DNA of 64,000 nucleotides from Chrysolina oricalcia (GCA_944452925.2 OX101825.2:18491371-18555370); one strand, 5' to 3'. Shown: positions 11,530-22,339, counted from the stretch's first letter. Notes: a model not told the origin generated them from the sequence alone. Numbers and translations are program-made.

Positions 11530-11670
11530 GGGTGCGATTCTCAAATGTCTACTAGCCTATGTCGCATGCGACAAAATATCTCCATCTCTTTTCAATGAAT
11601 ATTCGAGAAAGGCGATGGACATATTTGGTCGCATGAGACATATGATAGTCGACAGTTGAGAATAGGGCCC
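11530..11670. mobile_element. PIF/Harbinger-like MITE, 141 bp
   Basis: Tips GGGTGCGATTCTCAA and TTGAGAATAGGGCCC are inverted repeats, and pairing continues inward over most of about 60 bp (TATGTCGCATGCGAC against GTCGCATGAGACATA). CAG flanks both sides (11527-11529, 11671-11673). Removing the element plus one CAG restores the LINE frame (HNTRSINNIRAN). A GGG tip and a 3 bp target duplication are the habit of PIF/Harbinger elements. No coding capacity. Confidence 0.75.
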
Positions 11671-12081
11671 CAGATCCATAAATAATATTCGAGCAAATCG
11701 CTACCGCCTGAATAAATCCAAGAGAAATACTTTAGACTTCAATATTTACAATCATTTGCCAGATGATTTTAAGTGTCTTTCAATGTCTCATTTTAAAAAT
11801 TCCGTAAAGAGTTACCTCTTGAGATATTGCTTCTACTCTGTCGATGAATATGTTAGTCATTTACAAAATAGAAATTTGTGAACAATAATATTTTTTTAGC
11901 GTGTTGATCTGTCAGGTCATTTTACTTGTTTCCTAATATTTATAATGACTTTATTTTCAAAAATTGGTATCTGCTACCTTTTCATCTGTTTTTTATACAC
12001 TTGTATTTTTTTATGACGTGCTACAAACATTTCGAAAATGTAACGTAGTTAAATAAATGAATCAATCTGCATACTGAAAAA

Positions 12082-12482
12082 GATTTTTTTTCCGTGCGCC
12101 CGAACGGAAAAATTTTCCGTGCGCTGGTGTCATTATAGCTGCCTATTTACATGTCAAAATTAAATAATATGTTGTGTGTTGTGACAGTTCTCTAGAAATC
12201 GCAAATAGTTTGAATATTTCCTTACCAACAGGGTAATTAACGCTTGTTTTGTGGCAATTTCTGGATATTTTTGTACCATAAATATTCCAATTAATAATAC
12301 ATGTTTTTGTTACTTTATCATTAAAAATGAACGTTTCTTAACAATCTGTGGTTTTCAGGTAGATATAATGAAAAATATCGTTCCTTACTCGTCCATAAAT
12401 GCTTTTTCCGTTCTTGCACGACTTCCCGTGTTCGGCTTCGCCTCCCACGGGAACATGTCGCGCACGCACGGAAAAAGCCTGT
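12082..12482. repeat. CpG-rich foldback, ~400 bp
   Basis: TTTTTCCGTGCGCCCGAAC at the left and CGCGCACGCACGGAAAAAG at the right are inverted. The right arm also has an internal stem, TCCCGTG to CACGGGA, around TTCGGCTTCGCCTCC. The left arm repeats GAAAAATTTTCCGTGCGC. The middle contains short open frames that look like chance. CpG richness stands out against the AT-rich surroundings. Confidence 0.45.
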
Positions 12483-12539
12483 TTTCTGAACTCGTAATGA
12501 AATATACTATTCCGAGGCGTTCACGGCTCCAGCAATATT

Positions 12540-13390
12540 TTACAACTTCATCGTTATGAACTCTGTCATTTTCATATTTCAGAATGACAATCAGAACGGA
12601 TTCAGAAAAAAAAAACTACATGCTGAAATACATTTTCCGGGACTTCAATATTCCCAAACTTTCTTATTATGAACTCGTCGAGTTTCATACAGAGCCAGGC
12701 AAATCCTGGACGCCTGTATAATATTTTAATTATATGGTCTTTTCCTCAATTCCTAATACATAGAGAGTTCATTATGAGGAATGTAAAATATTACTGGAGC
12801 CATATCGGACATGAATGACCAAAAAAATAATTCTGATCATGTGCTTCAAAGCTCATTCTCATTGTCTTATGAAAATTAAATTGGCAGGTCGTTGAGGAAT
12901 ATTGCTTTTGTCAAACCGGCTCTGAACGCCCGGAAAAAATATTTCTTGTATGTAGTTTTTTCCCATCGCATTTCATACTGAAATATGAAACAGGCAGAGT
13001 TCATGATTAGAAAGTTGAGAATTATTGCTTGAGTTAAACCGGCTTTGGACGAACGGAAAAATTATTTCGAGTGCGTAGTTTTTTTTCTCATTTCATTCTG
13101 ATTGTCATACTAAAACGAAATTGGCAAAAGTTCATAATAAGGAAGTTGATGAATATTGCTGAAGTCAAACCGTCATTGGACGCCCGGAAACATTTCAGTA
13201 CGTTGATTTTTCTTCCTCATTCCATTCTGATCGTCGTGATAAGGAAGTTGAGAAATATTGCTGGAGTCAAACCGGTCCAGGAAATTATATCGATAATGTG
13301 GTTTTTCTCTCAACCCATTATAATCGTAATACTGTGACATGAAAGTGACAGAGTTCATATTCCGGAAGTTACTAAATGGATATATTACTG
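12540..13390. repeat. Degenerate ~120 bp tandem array with an inverted part
   Basis: Units beginning near 12838, 12955, 13076, 13202 and 13300 share, in order, TAGTTTTTTY, CATTCTGATTGTCATACTRA, CAGAGTTCAT, AAGTTGAGAATATTGCT, GTCAAACCGG and GGACGCCCGGAAA. The stretch 12555-12720 carries the same elements in the opposite orientation (GAACTCTGTCATTTTCATAT). Units differ by point changes and short indels, so this is an old satellite-like array. Confidence 0.6.
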
Positions 13391-14720
13391 AACTTTATTG
13401 CCAAAGTAACAAGGCTGATTTTATCACAATTTCACTCCTCATTGGTTGTAAAGAGGTACTTTCCAAATAGAACTTTTTTGCTGTTTGGGTGGCAACTAAG
13501 AGCAACATTCGGCCTTTCAGAATTTCAACTGTATGTGGGCTAAGCCTGTACGGACTACACATTCCATTGATTTTCTCGATACTTGTCGTGAAAGTTGCTA
13601 ATATCATGTATCGACATTCACATGCATATGTGTACAGTGTAGGTCAGTTAACTCTTATTTTCAATAATGAAAAGAGAAGATGAAGAACGTACAAAAAAAA
13701 TATAAAAATGTAATTTTATCTATATGAAAATAAAATGATGATTTGAATTAATATTATACTTAGAGCAAAATTGTTTTAAATTTAATTTCTACTAAGAAAA
13801 CTTCATGGTTGTTCTACTTTTCGAGACATGCAGTCACTGTTGAAGTAAGTAATGATATCATACCCAGAATGATTGTTATCGAGTCATAAAAATATTTCAC
13901 GGAAACCTGAAACAAACAACAAACAAACTATTAAGACACAATTTGAGAAATGAATCACATTTTTGGAGAAATCTGATTCAATTATCAACCAATGACTCAT
14001 ACGAAGAGAATGTTGAAATAACAGAAAATAGTTGCAACATCACCTGCAATGTTTTATTTTTCAAAAAATGTTGACACCTCCCTGATTTCGTTTCAAAATC
14101 ATACTTCCTAGCACAGGGGGCGGATTTTGATCTCTTGCACGTAGGCCTCTCAGTTTGGACCATTTGTGCACCCACGTGTCTGGTTTCAGCTGGGCATGCC
14201 AGCTTCCTTGTCGTAATTTGACAGATTCCTTAACTGAAACCTTTTAACGTCCTCTGGATTCAGTATACTGTTCCCAGCACGGTCTTCCTCTGATGCACCA
14301 GTGCAGGGCATTACCTACAATCCCAATGAGGTGTAACGAAGAATATTTTTCGACGCTCCGTTAATAGGGAAGTTGGTGCCCTGACTAGTTCATTTTCATA
14401 ATAATTATCACAATTTTTATCACACAGTACATTGTTATATCGAGATTCACCTGCTTACGAATGCTTTTCTGTAAGACTTTACTCAAATGCTTCCTTACGA
14501 TTCTTAATACTTGCTCTCAGGTCAGATTATGTATAGAGTTATGGGCGGATTTCAAGTTATAGTACTCAACGAGCTCTATTCGAAGATGTTGACAGATATA
14601 AATTATTCTTATTTTCAAGGCCTACTATGCTCTGGGTAGAAATTTCGAGAAGTACCATTTGGCATTATTTTCGCGAAAAAGTGGATAGCCCTTTTCCATT
14701 CGGGCATATTTTGAACAACT
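13390..14720. other. No gene recognised
   Basis: Read in all frames. Open frames of 60-90 codons overlap on both strands and lack domain motifs. A moderately GC-richer patch at 14090-14340 has no match I recognise. Confidence 0.5.
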
Positions 14721-14725
14721 ATATA

Positions 14726-15314
14726 CAGGGTGTTTCTTAAGTACGCGTAGAAAATTTAGGAGCGTATTGCTAACATCAAAATAAGAAGAAAAGTTCCTAT
14801 AAACATATGTCCACAAGTTATTCCTTCCTGTGATACAGAGTGTCAAAGTTGAATTCTTATTTTTTGTGAATAATTTCAAAATAATCATGATATTGGGGTA
14901 AAGTTTGGTATCTGGGAATATTTATTATTTAGTTTGTGTAAAAAATATATTCATGATAGAGGTCACTGCGAGCAATTGTTTTCGAGTTATTGAGATTTGA
15001 AATAATCGATGCTAGTGATTTTGAACGACAAGATTTTTTAATTCAAAATAAATTCAATTATAAATTAGATTTTTCACAATTATCACAAAATTTGATTTTG
15101 TCATTGAAAAATCATCCCAGATACCAAAGTTTACTCGAATATCATAAATATTTTGGCATTTATTCACAAAAAAACAATTATAATAATTAAACTTTGACAC
15201 TCTGTATCTTAGAAACGAATAACTTGCGGATATGTGTTTATGGGAACTTTTTTTCTTATTTCGATGTCAGCAACATGCTCTTGAAGTTTCTACACGTACT
15301 TAAGAAACACCCTG
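14726..15314. mobile_element. Mariner-type MITE with ~200 bp inverted repeats, 589 bp
   Basis: Tips CAGGGTGTTTCTTAAGTACG and CGTACTTAAGAAACACCCTG are perfect inverted repeats flanked by TA (14724-14725, 15315-15316). The arms continue inward with variation (TTTGACACTCTGTATC and its inverse). The 67-codon open frame inside lies in AT-rich filler and has no motif. CAGGG tips and TA targets match the DD41D elements of this window, so it may be mobilised by the same family. Confidence 0.85.
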
Positions 15315-15633
15315 TATAGTACTACTAGAACTATAAGAAGGTCATAAATCACAAACCACTTGAGGCAGGCGGCCTGGCCGACTTTTCTACGCAGAGTTGT
15401 ACCTACAAAATTATTCACCTCGTTCTAACGTATGCGTGATTTTTGGTTTGGAGGGAATAACTTTTTTTTCAAACATGTACCTATTTTAGATACGCTAACG
15501 TATAAATCTCGTGAAATATGCTATTTTTCGAGTTTTCTTTGACATACTGTAGAATTTGTCTGTCTATCTCTAGATTTGCTTTTTGTCTCGGTATATATTT
15601 TTCATTAACTCTCCCGGTTCTATTGAATAATGT

Positions 15634-15990
15634 ATTGTGGCGTTGCTGCGGGCGAGTGCGGACCTGTCGCCTTTACCCATGAACAAGCTTGCGATCCGAA
15701 CAAATGTTCGAGAATCTTCGTCTCCTGGATTCCAGAAAGTACGACATCTAGATGCGAATAGAGGCAGCTCGAGAACTTTCGTGTAGATTTCCTTCGAGTG
15801 TATATGAAGACAGAAGCAGAGTTAGCAACAGTTTTTGGTTAGACGAAGCGTCAGACAGAGCGAAGCAGTTGAAATAAATAGTGTACTTTTGAGATAAAAA
15901 TTTGAAGTAAGACTTTGTTTGAAAATAAATTGTTTTAAAAACATTTAGACTTCAAATATTAATCCTGAAGACGGTGGTATAATGAATTGG
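15634..15990 (+). repeat. Possible solo LTR remnant
   Basis: Begins TGTATTGTGGCGTTGCTGCG, is GC-richer than its surroundings, has a TATATGAAGAC promoter-like box near 15799, then AATAAATAG and AATAAATTG polyadenylation-type signals, and ends near CGGTGGTATAATG, which could be an LTR/primer-site junction. No second copy and no gag or pol were found, so this rests on layout alone. Confidence 0.3.
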
Positions 15991-16199
15991 TTCACGATCT
16001 GGATGTCTTCTGTTGAATTCTTTAGCAGCTTCCTTCATTTATCGAGCATTATCACTGTCTAAACGCACAATCTCAATTATCTAGACTAAGTTGGGATTTA
16101 CCGGTAGCACAACTAAATAATTTGAACAAAAATATCCTGCCAGAAATCCCCTGTCCAATAATATCCTAAGACAAGAATATCCTGAGACAATAATAACCT

Positions 16200-16325
16200 T
16201 GCGGGCTAGGTTAGTTCTTTCAGGTTAGATCAGACTAATAAAATACTACCCTCAAAATGAATTTTTCTTCAACTTCCAAGCTCCCAACTTGCGAGCTAGG
16301 TTAGTTCGTTCAGGTTAGATCAGAA
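16200..16325 (+). repeat. Two direct copies of a ~33 bp sequence
   Basis: GCTAGGTTAGTTC followed by TTCAGGTTAGATCAGA occurs at about 16203-16233 and again at 16293-16325, 90 bp apart. The spacer contains no gene. A local duplication is the simplest reading. Confidence 0.55.
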
Positions 16326-16949
16326 TTTTGCATAAGGTAATTATTGTCTGAAGGCAATCCTTTATTAGTTAGTTACGCTACGTATATTTGTGACTCAAAA
16401 CTTCAAAATAGTGATATAGTTTGACTTAGGTAATATTTCGAACCTAAATTCATTTAACATCCGCCTTCAGTAACGGTTGTGAAGGATTGCCTCGTTTTGT
16501 CAGAACAAACAGTACAAGGATAACTCCCGTGTTTCTAATGAATCTCAGAGTGATTCATTTATATCGAAACCTCACTCACATCAGATGAAAATCCTACGCA
16601 TAATGCAAATATTTATTATATTCATAAACTATCGTGTGCACATCCTGTGAGCCACTATAATGAATCATGATTTCAACCATTTCGATGAGAGGAACTGACC
16701 TTGAACATATCAATAGACGTCTGGTTCCTTCTTCAGAGGTGACGTAATGGTGGTTTGTCTGTCGACCAATTATCAACGGAAAATCACAAGATGAGATTAT
16801 TCATTTTCTATTTTACATTATTTTTATGTTTCCAGTGAAATCAATGTTACGGCAAATAAACGAAACAAGACTCGTACAGTGCGGTCATAAATACTTCCAC
16901 CCACTGCTAACTTTCAATGCGTTTTGAAGCACCAAGAGAAGCACTATCG

Positions 16950-17110
16950 CCTTTTTTGTTATAAGAACGAGGGTTTTTTGGCGCTATTCGTTATAGTTAT
17001 ATACAAGGCCGATTCGGTTGTTATAATCCTCGGCTGCGCCTCGGATTACAATATTCAACCTCATCCGTTATTTGCGTATCGGCCGTGTGTCGTTCAAGAC
17101 TTTTCGTAAT
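16950..17110. repeat. Foldback with CpG-rich apex
   Basis: The apex TAATCCTCGGC-TGC-GCCTCGGATTA is almost a perfect palindrome near 17022-17050. Outward pairing is weaker (GGCCGAT, then GGTTGT/ACAACC-like positions), reaching about 16955 and 17105. Apices of this kind recur elsewhere in the window (12430, 49880, 50845). Confidence 0.5.
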
Positions 17111-17235
17111 CCCGCTGAAAGATTACATTTAGATTCCGAGAAAAGAACAAACCACGTACCTCGTAATTCTACAGAAAATATCCCAACATCGTGTTGTCAT
17201 GGAACTGCTTAACAATATCACAACAATTTTGTAAA

Positions 17236-17343
17236 GAGAAACATTCTCAATTGAAAATTGAACTAAAACATGACTCCTATTTATCGTTGGTTTTTTCTTT
17301 TCCAAAGGAGTATCAGTTCAATTTTCAATTGAGAATGTTTCTC
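17236..17343. repeat. Foldback with perfect 29 bp arms
   Basis: Positions 17236-17264 and 17315-17343 are exact reverse complements (arm begins GAGAAACATTCTCAATTGAA) with a 50 base spacer. Outside the arms GTAA/TTAC continues. The perfect arms suggest a recent origin or ongoing repair between the arms. Confidence 0.75.
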
Positions 17344-17533
17344 GTTACAACACGATTCCCTTGCAAGAGAGGTTATCTTGTACAATGAAAAATAGCGACT
17401 AAAGTTTGTCTTTCAGTCGCAGATTATTCCACCACTGTCTTTATGAACATCCTGTTCATATTTTCAATAAAATCATCACAACAATATTATAAACAACGTC
17501 ATTTTTTAGTGTTCGCGCGAGTTCGCTTCAACA

Positions 17534-18683
17534 ATGACCATGGATGAAATTGAGGACAAAATCAAATTTATTTAGAAATGAGTGTTGATTTACTGCCTAA
17601 AATAACTCAAGAGCGATATCAAAAAGAATATGAAAATTTTGAAGAGTGGTCTAAAAGCAAGAATGTAAAGGTGGTTAAGAAGATGTATTATTAGCCTATA
17701 CGAAAGGAAAATCAGAGGTTTATTCTTCTAACTCGCTGTGGACCAAGATTCCAATGTTGAAAATTGCTTTGAAAGTTTATGACAACATTGACATTTCAAA
17801 TTTTAAATCATACACCATATTAGAGTATTTATTACCTACAGAAATGATATTTTCAGATCTGGAAAATTATTTTTGTTCTTGAGACGAAAGTCTGATGAAT
17901 ACACACCAAAGAAAGAAAAAAATTTGTCTGAAGAAGAAGTAACTAAGTTATTGTTGGGGGATGATCATACATGGTTGCTTGAAAAGGTTGTATCAATGTT
18001 TGGTATTTTTGGCGCCTGTAGACGTGACGAACTTGTTAAGCTGACTGTGGATGATTTTGAAAGCACCAATACCAGAGCTTTGGTTACCTTGAGGTATACT
18101 AAAAACAAAAAGAAAGGGGTGGAATTACGTGAACCATAGAACTCTATAGTCGACAGTTATGTCTCTGTCTCTCCCGTGAATTCAACCATAATGACACCTC
18201 ACTTATTCGATGAAAAGTAGAATTCTATGGCTCACGGAATCCCACCCCAGGGTATTTGTTATTCCAAAAGAAGGACTTCCTTTTGATACCTTTGGTTTAT
18301 ACCAAAAATACGTCGATTTGCGGCCTTCAAATTTGGAAAATCGGAGATTTTACATTGGTTATAGGAATGGTAAATGTGTAAAACAAGTTGTGGGCGTTCA
18401 TACTAATGGAGCTGTTCCAAAGAAAATTGCAGCATTCTTAAAATTAGAAAAACCGCAGCTCTACACAGGGCACTCGTTTCGCAGATCCTCGGCTACTATG
18501 CTTGTAGAAAATGGTGGCGATCTACTATCGGTAAAAGAACTTGGAGGTTGGAACTCCTCTGCGGTGACGGAGTCGTATATTGAAAATTCAGTTTCAAAGA
18601 GACTGAAACTATTTTATAATAATGAGGCCACACCGACAAGTTCAAATACCGGTGCGATGGTAAATCTCTCAGCGATGGAATAA
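17534..18683 (+). pseudogene. Crypton tyrosine recombinase, broken
   Basis: A Crypton-type tyrosine recombinase, which would catalyse DDE-independent insertion. The N-terminus (ATG at 17534, then MSVDLLPKITQERYQKEYEN in another frame) resembles the LLP-x-S-x-x-x-Y start of Crypton proteins. The catalytic part begins at 17873 with YTPKKEKNLSEEEVTKLL and GIFGACRRDELVKL (first Arg). After a MITE at 18117-18247 it resumes with GHSFRRSSATMLVENGGD (His-x-x-Arg), KELGGWNSSAVTESYIENS (Trp and nucleophile Tyr region) and stops at 18683. At least three frameshifts plus the MITE make it inactive. Confidence 0.8.
18117..18247. mobile_element. PIF/Harbinger-like MITE in the Crypton relic
   Basis: GGGTGGAATTACGTGAACC at the left and GGCTCACGGAATCCCACCC at the right are inverted repeats. 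Pairing continues through ATAGAA(C/T)TCTA, giving arms of about 31 bp. Flanks are AAG and CAG, a 3 bp duplication with one change. Removing it brings the two halves of the recombinase back together. The size (131 bp) and GGGTG tip resemble the MITEs at 11530 and 28614. Confidence 0.7.
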
Positions 18684-18952
18684 AAATTTTAAATATCAAT
18701 TGCCAGATTACTTTTCAAATTTATAAATAGTTAGTATTATTATAATTATTGTTATTGTAAGAAGAATAAAGTTTTGGAAAAAATATTTGAAAAAGTGATT
18801 TCTTAACGGCCAGCCAGTATCAGTATCAGTAAGTGCCTGACCCCTAAAAACCTCGTTCAAAATGAAACCAAAAAGCAATCTGTCACATATTGTTCCTGTA
18901 CGCTCCTTTCAACAGACGTACCAAGTAAACTGTTAGGTATCACCCTAGACAG

Positions 18953-21946
18953 TAGTGATCGACCGATACCGATATATCGGCTATATCGGCCGAGGGCTGA
19001 TTATCAGTTTCGACCGATAGATGTGAGTATATATCGGTATATAGCAGCTTAAAACATTTTTTTTATATTTAAATTTAAAGTAATATTTGAAATAAGGTAA
19101 TCTTAAGAAATTATGGTAAATATAACATGAAATAGGCATTTAATATGAATACTGTAGTTTTGGCAAATTATCATGTAAAAAAATAAGTGTCTCGGTTGTT
19201 TCTGGATTCAGCGGATTCCTTTTCGCCGAATTTACAGTTCCAGCTTCTGAAAACATTTGCTCACTTGCAACACTGCCAACTGGTGCAGATAAATATATAA
19301 GAGCTTGATTATATAATAATGGTAGAACTTCTCTTTTTTCTTGCCACCAAGAAATGGGATTCGCTTTTCTTTCAAGAAGAGGATGTTTCTTATATTCTGT
19401 AATTTTAGCATTCACTTTTTCACAAATGGATGCTCTAGAAGATGATTTTGTGTCACAAGAAGATGTTGTTGGAACGGTTTTTGTTTTTGTGGAGCTCATC
19501 CCTTCTCCGGCAAAGTCTTCGTAGATTTCCCAAAACAGATTTTGGCCAGATGTTCGACTAGTCTCAGGTTCAGAAGTTCGAACATACTTAGCAATTTCTA
19601 TAGTTTCATTTATTGTATGGTCTTGATCTTGAATGTAATCCGAAATGTCAGGGGAACTGGAATGTTCTACAGATGTATTGTTTTCCTTTATTTGGGACTT
19701 TAGATTTGTAATTATGTATTCGCATATAAAATCACGGTCTTTTGTAAAAAAATTGTCTTTGAAGCGAGGATCCAAGAAAGTCTCGATGGTATAATGTTTT
19801 TTTATAAATATATTCACAAATCGTTTATTCAAGCTGTTTTTCAATTCTTCTTTCATTGTACCTACTACTGCAAAATTAGCGTTTTCTTTGTTAAGATAGG
19901 CAGTGATAGTCGAAACAAATGGAATGACTTCAGATATGAAGCAGTCTGAAGAACTTGTAATTTTTGTAATGTCTTCAAATGGCGTTAACAAATTTAAAAT
20001 GCTTCCAACTAATTCCCATTCGGAAAATGTCAAGTCTGTAAGAGTCCCATGATCCAAAATATATAAATTTACTGCTTGTTTTTGTTCAAGTAGGCGAGAG
20101 AGTAGATAAAATGAGGAATTCCAACGTGTTTGTACATCTTGGAAAAGTTTGTGTTTGGGAAGGTTTAGTTGTTCTTGTAGTTTACGTAGTTTATCGCAAG
20201 CAGTTTGAGAGTGATTAAAATGCGAGACGATTTTTCTTGATTTTGCTATTAAATCACTGACCGAACGTTGACTTCCTATAGCATTCTGTATTACAAGTTG
20301 TAAAGAATGAATGAAGCATGCTTCATAATTTACTTTTGCCTTAACAAAACCATTCCTCATATTGGCAGCATTGTCTGCTAATACTAAGTGAATATGTTCC
20401 CTTTTTATATTCCATTCTTGTAACAAAGAATTAAATGCTTCAGCTATGGCGTCTCCTGTATGAGATCCTGGGAACTTCTTGCAGGCAAGTGAAAAATGGG
20501 ATCTCTGATTTAAACTTAAACATGTTTTTTCAAAAAAATGGATTGTGAGAGACAAAAAAGAACTGTTTGTATATTTGCACGTCCAAATATCTGTAGTAAA
20601 AGATGCTTTTCCCAACATATTTGAAATTTTTTGAGTCACTTGTGCTTTACATCTTGAGGAAATATCTGGTACAACTTTTTCTCTGAAGTATTTGTCAGAA
20701 GGAATTTGATAATTTGGAATAGCTCTCTTTAGTAGCCGAGTAAAGCCATCATCTGATACAATGCTGAATGGCTGATTATCTAAACATATCATTTCACCTA
20801 TAAGGTAGTGAAACTCCTTCGCTCTGGATGAATCAATGTCCCACTTTTGCATTTGCTTGAAAGAGTCAGCCAGTGAGACTTGGAATAGCTTAGAGTTAGA
20901 AGTACTACTAGAAGAAGGTCCAGCCGTTTCTAAAAAAAACAGAATCATATCGTAGGTGTTAATGAAACGATTTAAAGAGACAAATTCCTTTAATTTCCCC
21001 AAATTCCCAACGAATTACTTAATTCTTCAGATTTTTAGCAAAAAATCTTTAGGTGGTTTGCCCCTGGGGGTAATGTTTTTACACAAATTCCCTTAAAATT
21101 CCCTAAGGCCTAAATTCCTAATAAATCCCTAGAATTTTAGCAAAAAATTCCTGGGTGGTTTGCCCCTCAATCCTATATAATAATATAATTCTGAATGAGC
21201 AGTCCTCTCCTATTGTTCATAAATATTTTATTTTTATAATGCGAACTGGAAAATAAAAATTTAGTACTAACCTGAGCTTGAATCAGTCCCTTTCAATTTA
21301 TAATATTCTTGAGGATGTTTTTTCTCTAAATGGTATTTCATGTTTGAGGTATTCGCCGATTTTCCCACTCCCCCCAATGAAATGGTTATGTCACACAATT
21401 TACATTTTGCGGTGGATTTCTTATCTGCTGGGGATAATTTATTCTTTATGAAATATTTTCAATAAATACTTTTTCCATCCATTTCGTTACTTTGCACTCC
21501 ACCAAACTCCAATAGGATTATTATTAACTATTAATATTATGTCTTTGTTAAATATTAACTAAATTACGCCAAGAAATAATCGAACTTAAAACGATCTGCT
21601 TTAAGAATGCAATACTGAATGCACGGCAATAAACGCACGGGATTCACCGAGAAATTAAGGGGATTCACCAATGACTTGGCGCTGAACCACATAAATTACC
21701 GCCTATTGCTGTGTTGCCAAAGTGCAATTTTTGTTTTTATTTTTATGATTTTAAATTGAACGTTAAAGAATTATATTATATTACAGAATATTCAGATTTT
21801 AGAGATTTTAGACAATAAAATAATAATTAATAATGTTATCAATTAAAAAAGGCCGATATGCCGATATATATCTTTATCGGCCAAGACATTATCGGTATCG
21901 GCCGATTATCGGTATCGGCTAAAAAAGTCATATCGGTCGATCACTA
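18953..21946 (-). mobile_element. hAT transposon, 2994 bp, nearly complete
   Basis: Terminal inverted repeats TAGTGATCGACCGATA at both ends, flanked by a perfect 8 bp target duplication CTAGACAG (18945-18952 and 21947-21954), the hAT hallmark. Both subterminal regions are packed with short GATATATCGGC / GCCGATA repeats, likely transposase binding sites. The transposase gene is on the minus strand in two exons. Of the DNA transposons here this is the best preserved, the only visible damage being one stop in exon 1. Confidence 0.93.
19140..21482 (-). pseudogene. hAT transposase, two exons, one nonsense codon
   Basis: Exon 1 (21482-21272) encodes a BED zinc finger: CKLCDITISLGG with Cys-x2-Cys, then NMKYHLEKKHP with His-x4-His. 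Its splice donor is CAG|GTTAGT. Intron 21271-20930 ends TTTTTTTTAG. Exon 2 (20929-19140) is fully open for about 596 codons: FTTDIWTCKYTNSSF and LVLADNAANMRNGF hold acidic catalytic positions. The C-terminal dimerisation domain reads NPISWWQEKREVLPLLYNQA and VASEQMFSEAGTVNSAKRNP. A single TGA at 21459-21461 (SIY*KYF, probably once Trp) breaks the start of exon 1. Total ~667 codons, normal for the family. A shortened protein from a later ATG would lack the finger. Confidence 0.85.
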
Positions 21947-22119
21947 CTAGACAGCAAACTCAAATGGGCTGAACACATTGAAATACTTTTTAGGAAGTTG
22001 TCAAATCAAATCTTCATTCTTTGGCGACTGCGGAAAACTGTTGATGCCGAGCGTCCTGAGAATGACATACTTTTCACTGATTCACTCTCATCTGAGTTAT
22101 GGCATGAATTTCAAATAGA

Positions 22120-22330
22120 CGTTAAGTTTTAGCAAGATGGTGCACTCACTGACTACTACATTCCTGTTCGAGAATGGCTGAGCGACAATTATACGAATTC
22201 ATTTGAAAGTATAGTGGGCAACACCAGATTTTTAAGGACTCAATTATGCAAAATGAGCGATGATATGCTCCTTGAACAGTGTATTCTTGGCTCTTCTAGT
22301 TTGACTAACGTATCTATTAGCAATCTCTGT
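22120..22330 (+). pseudogene. Mariner DDE transposase scrap
   Basis: QDGALTDYYIPVREWLSDNY resembles the second-Asp region of DUF4817-type transposases (FQQDGAPPH...V.EYL), preceded by an in-frame stop. The remaining ~40 codons are not recognisable and the third Asp block is absent. It abuts the LINE scrap directly, so it is a mosaic junction of unknown origin. Confidence 0.45.
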
Positions 22331-22339
22331 AAAAAATAA

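Larger units (their letters stand above)
7954..11880 (+). pseudogene. LINE ORF2: endonuclease, reverse transcriptase, C-terminal domain
   Basis: The endonuclease begins with MFHINIQCMANKLELLE, VCVSEHWQ and HGGSVIFIKNS. It resumes after the gypsy-like insert at 9467 with DLQCLLTSFSLNFIIHE and CIDNIFTNLKKQ. The linker at 9685-10314 is open. The RT frame at 10304-11122 shows FKKGDISLVDNYRPISIISS, YGFRKDCSTMQA, HGVPQASVLGPLLFIIYVND and LFADDT, so the catalytic aspartates are present. The C-terminal part (11119-11358, then fragmentary to about 11880) includes LLGVTVDSNLSWNDHI and, past the MITE, RANRYRLNKSKRNTLDF. At least four frameshifts or stops. Confidence 0.8.
7500..12066 (+). mobile_element. 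Non-LTR retrotransposon (jockey/CR1-like), 5' truncated, with nested inserts
   Basis: In order: the C-terminal part of ORF1, the apurinic-type endonuclease, the reverse transcriptase with LFADDT, a C-terminal domain, and a 3' untranslated part ending near TAAATAAATGAATCAATC. Two later insertions lie inside: a gypsy-like fragment at 8345-9466 and a MITE at 11530-11670. Numerous stops and frameshifts show it is dead. The 5' end abuts the transposase relic ending at 7472. Clade assignment is by general resemblance only. Confidence 0.8.
18835..22120 (+). pseudogene. LINE RT C-terminal fragment, split by the hAT at 18953-21946
   Basis: Left piece 18835-18952 reads KLLGITLD; right piece 21955-22115 continues SKLKWAEHIEILFRKLSNQI, then FILWRLRKTVDA and, after a frameshift, LRMTYFSLIHSHLSYGMNF. 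This is the segment after the catalytic YADD in jockey-like LINEs. Only about 100 residues survive. The join across the hAT is exact when one copy of CTAGACAG is removed. Confidence 0.75.

Noticed and set aside
12251..12559. 102-codon frame across the CpG-rich foldback
   Set aside because: Runs through the hairpin apex; composition explains the lack of stops.
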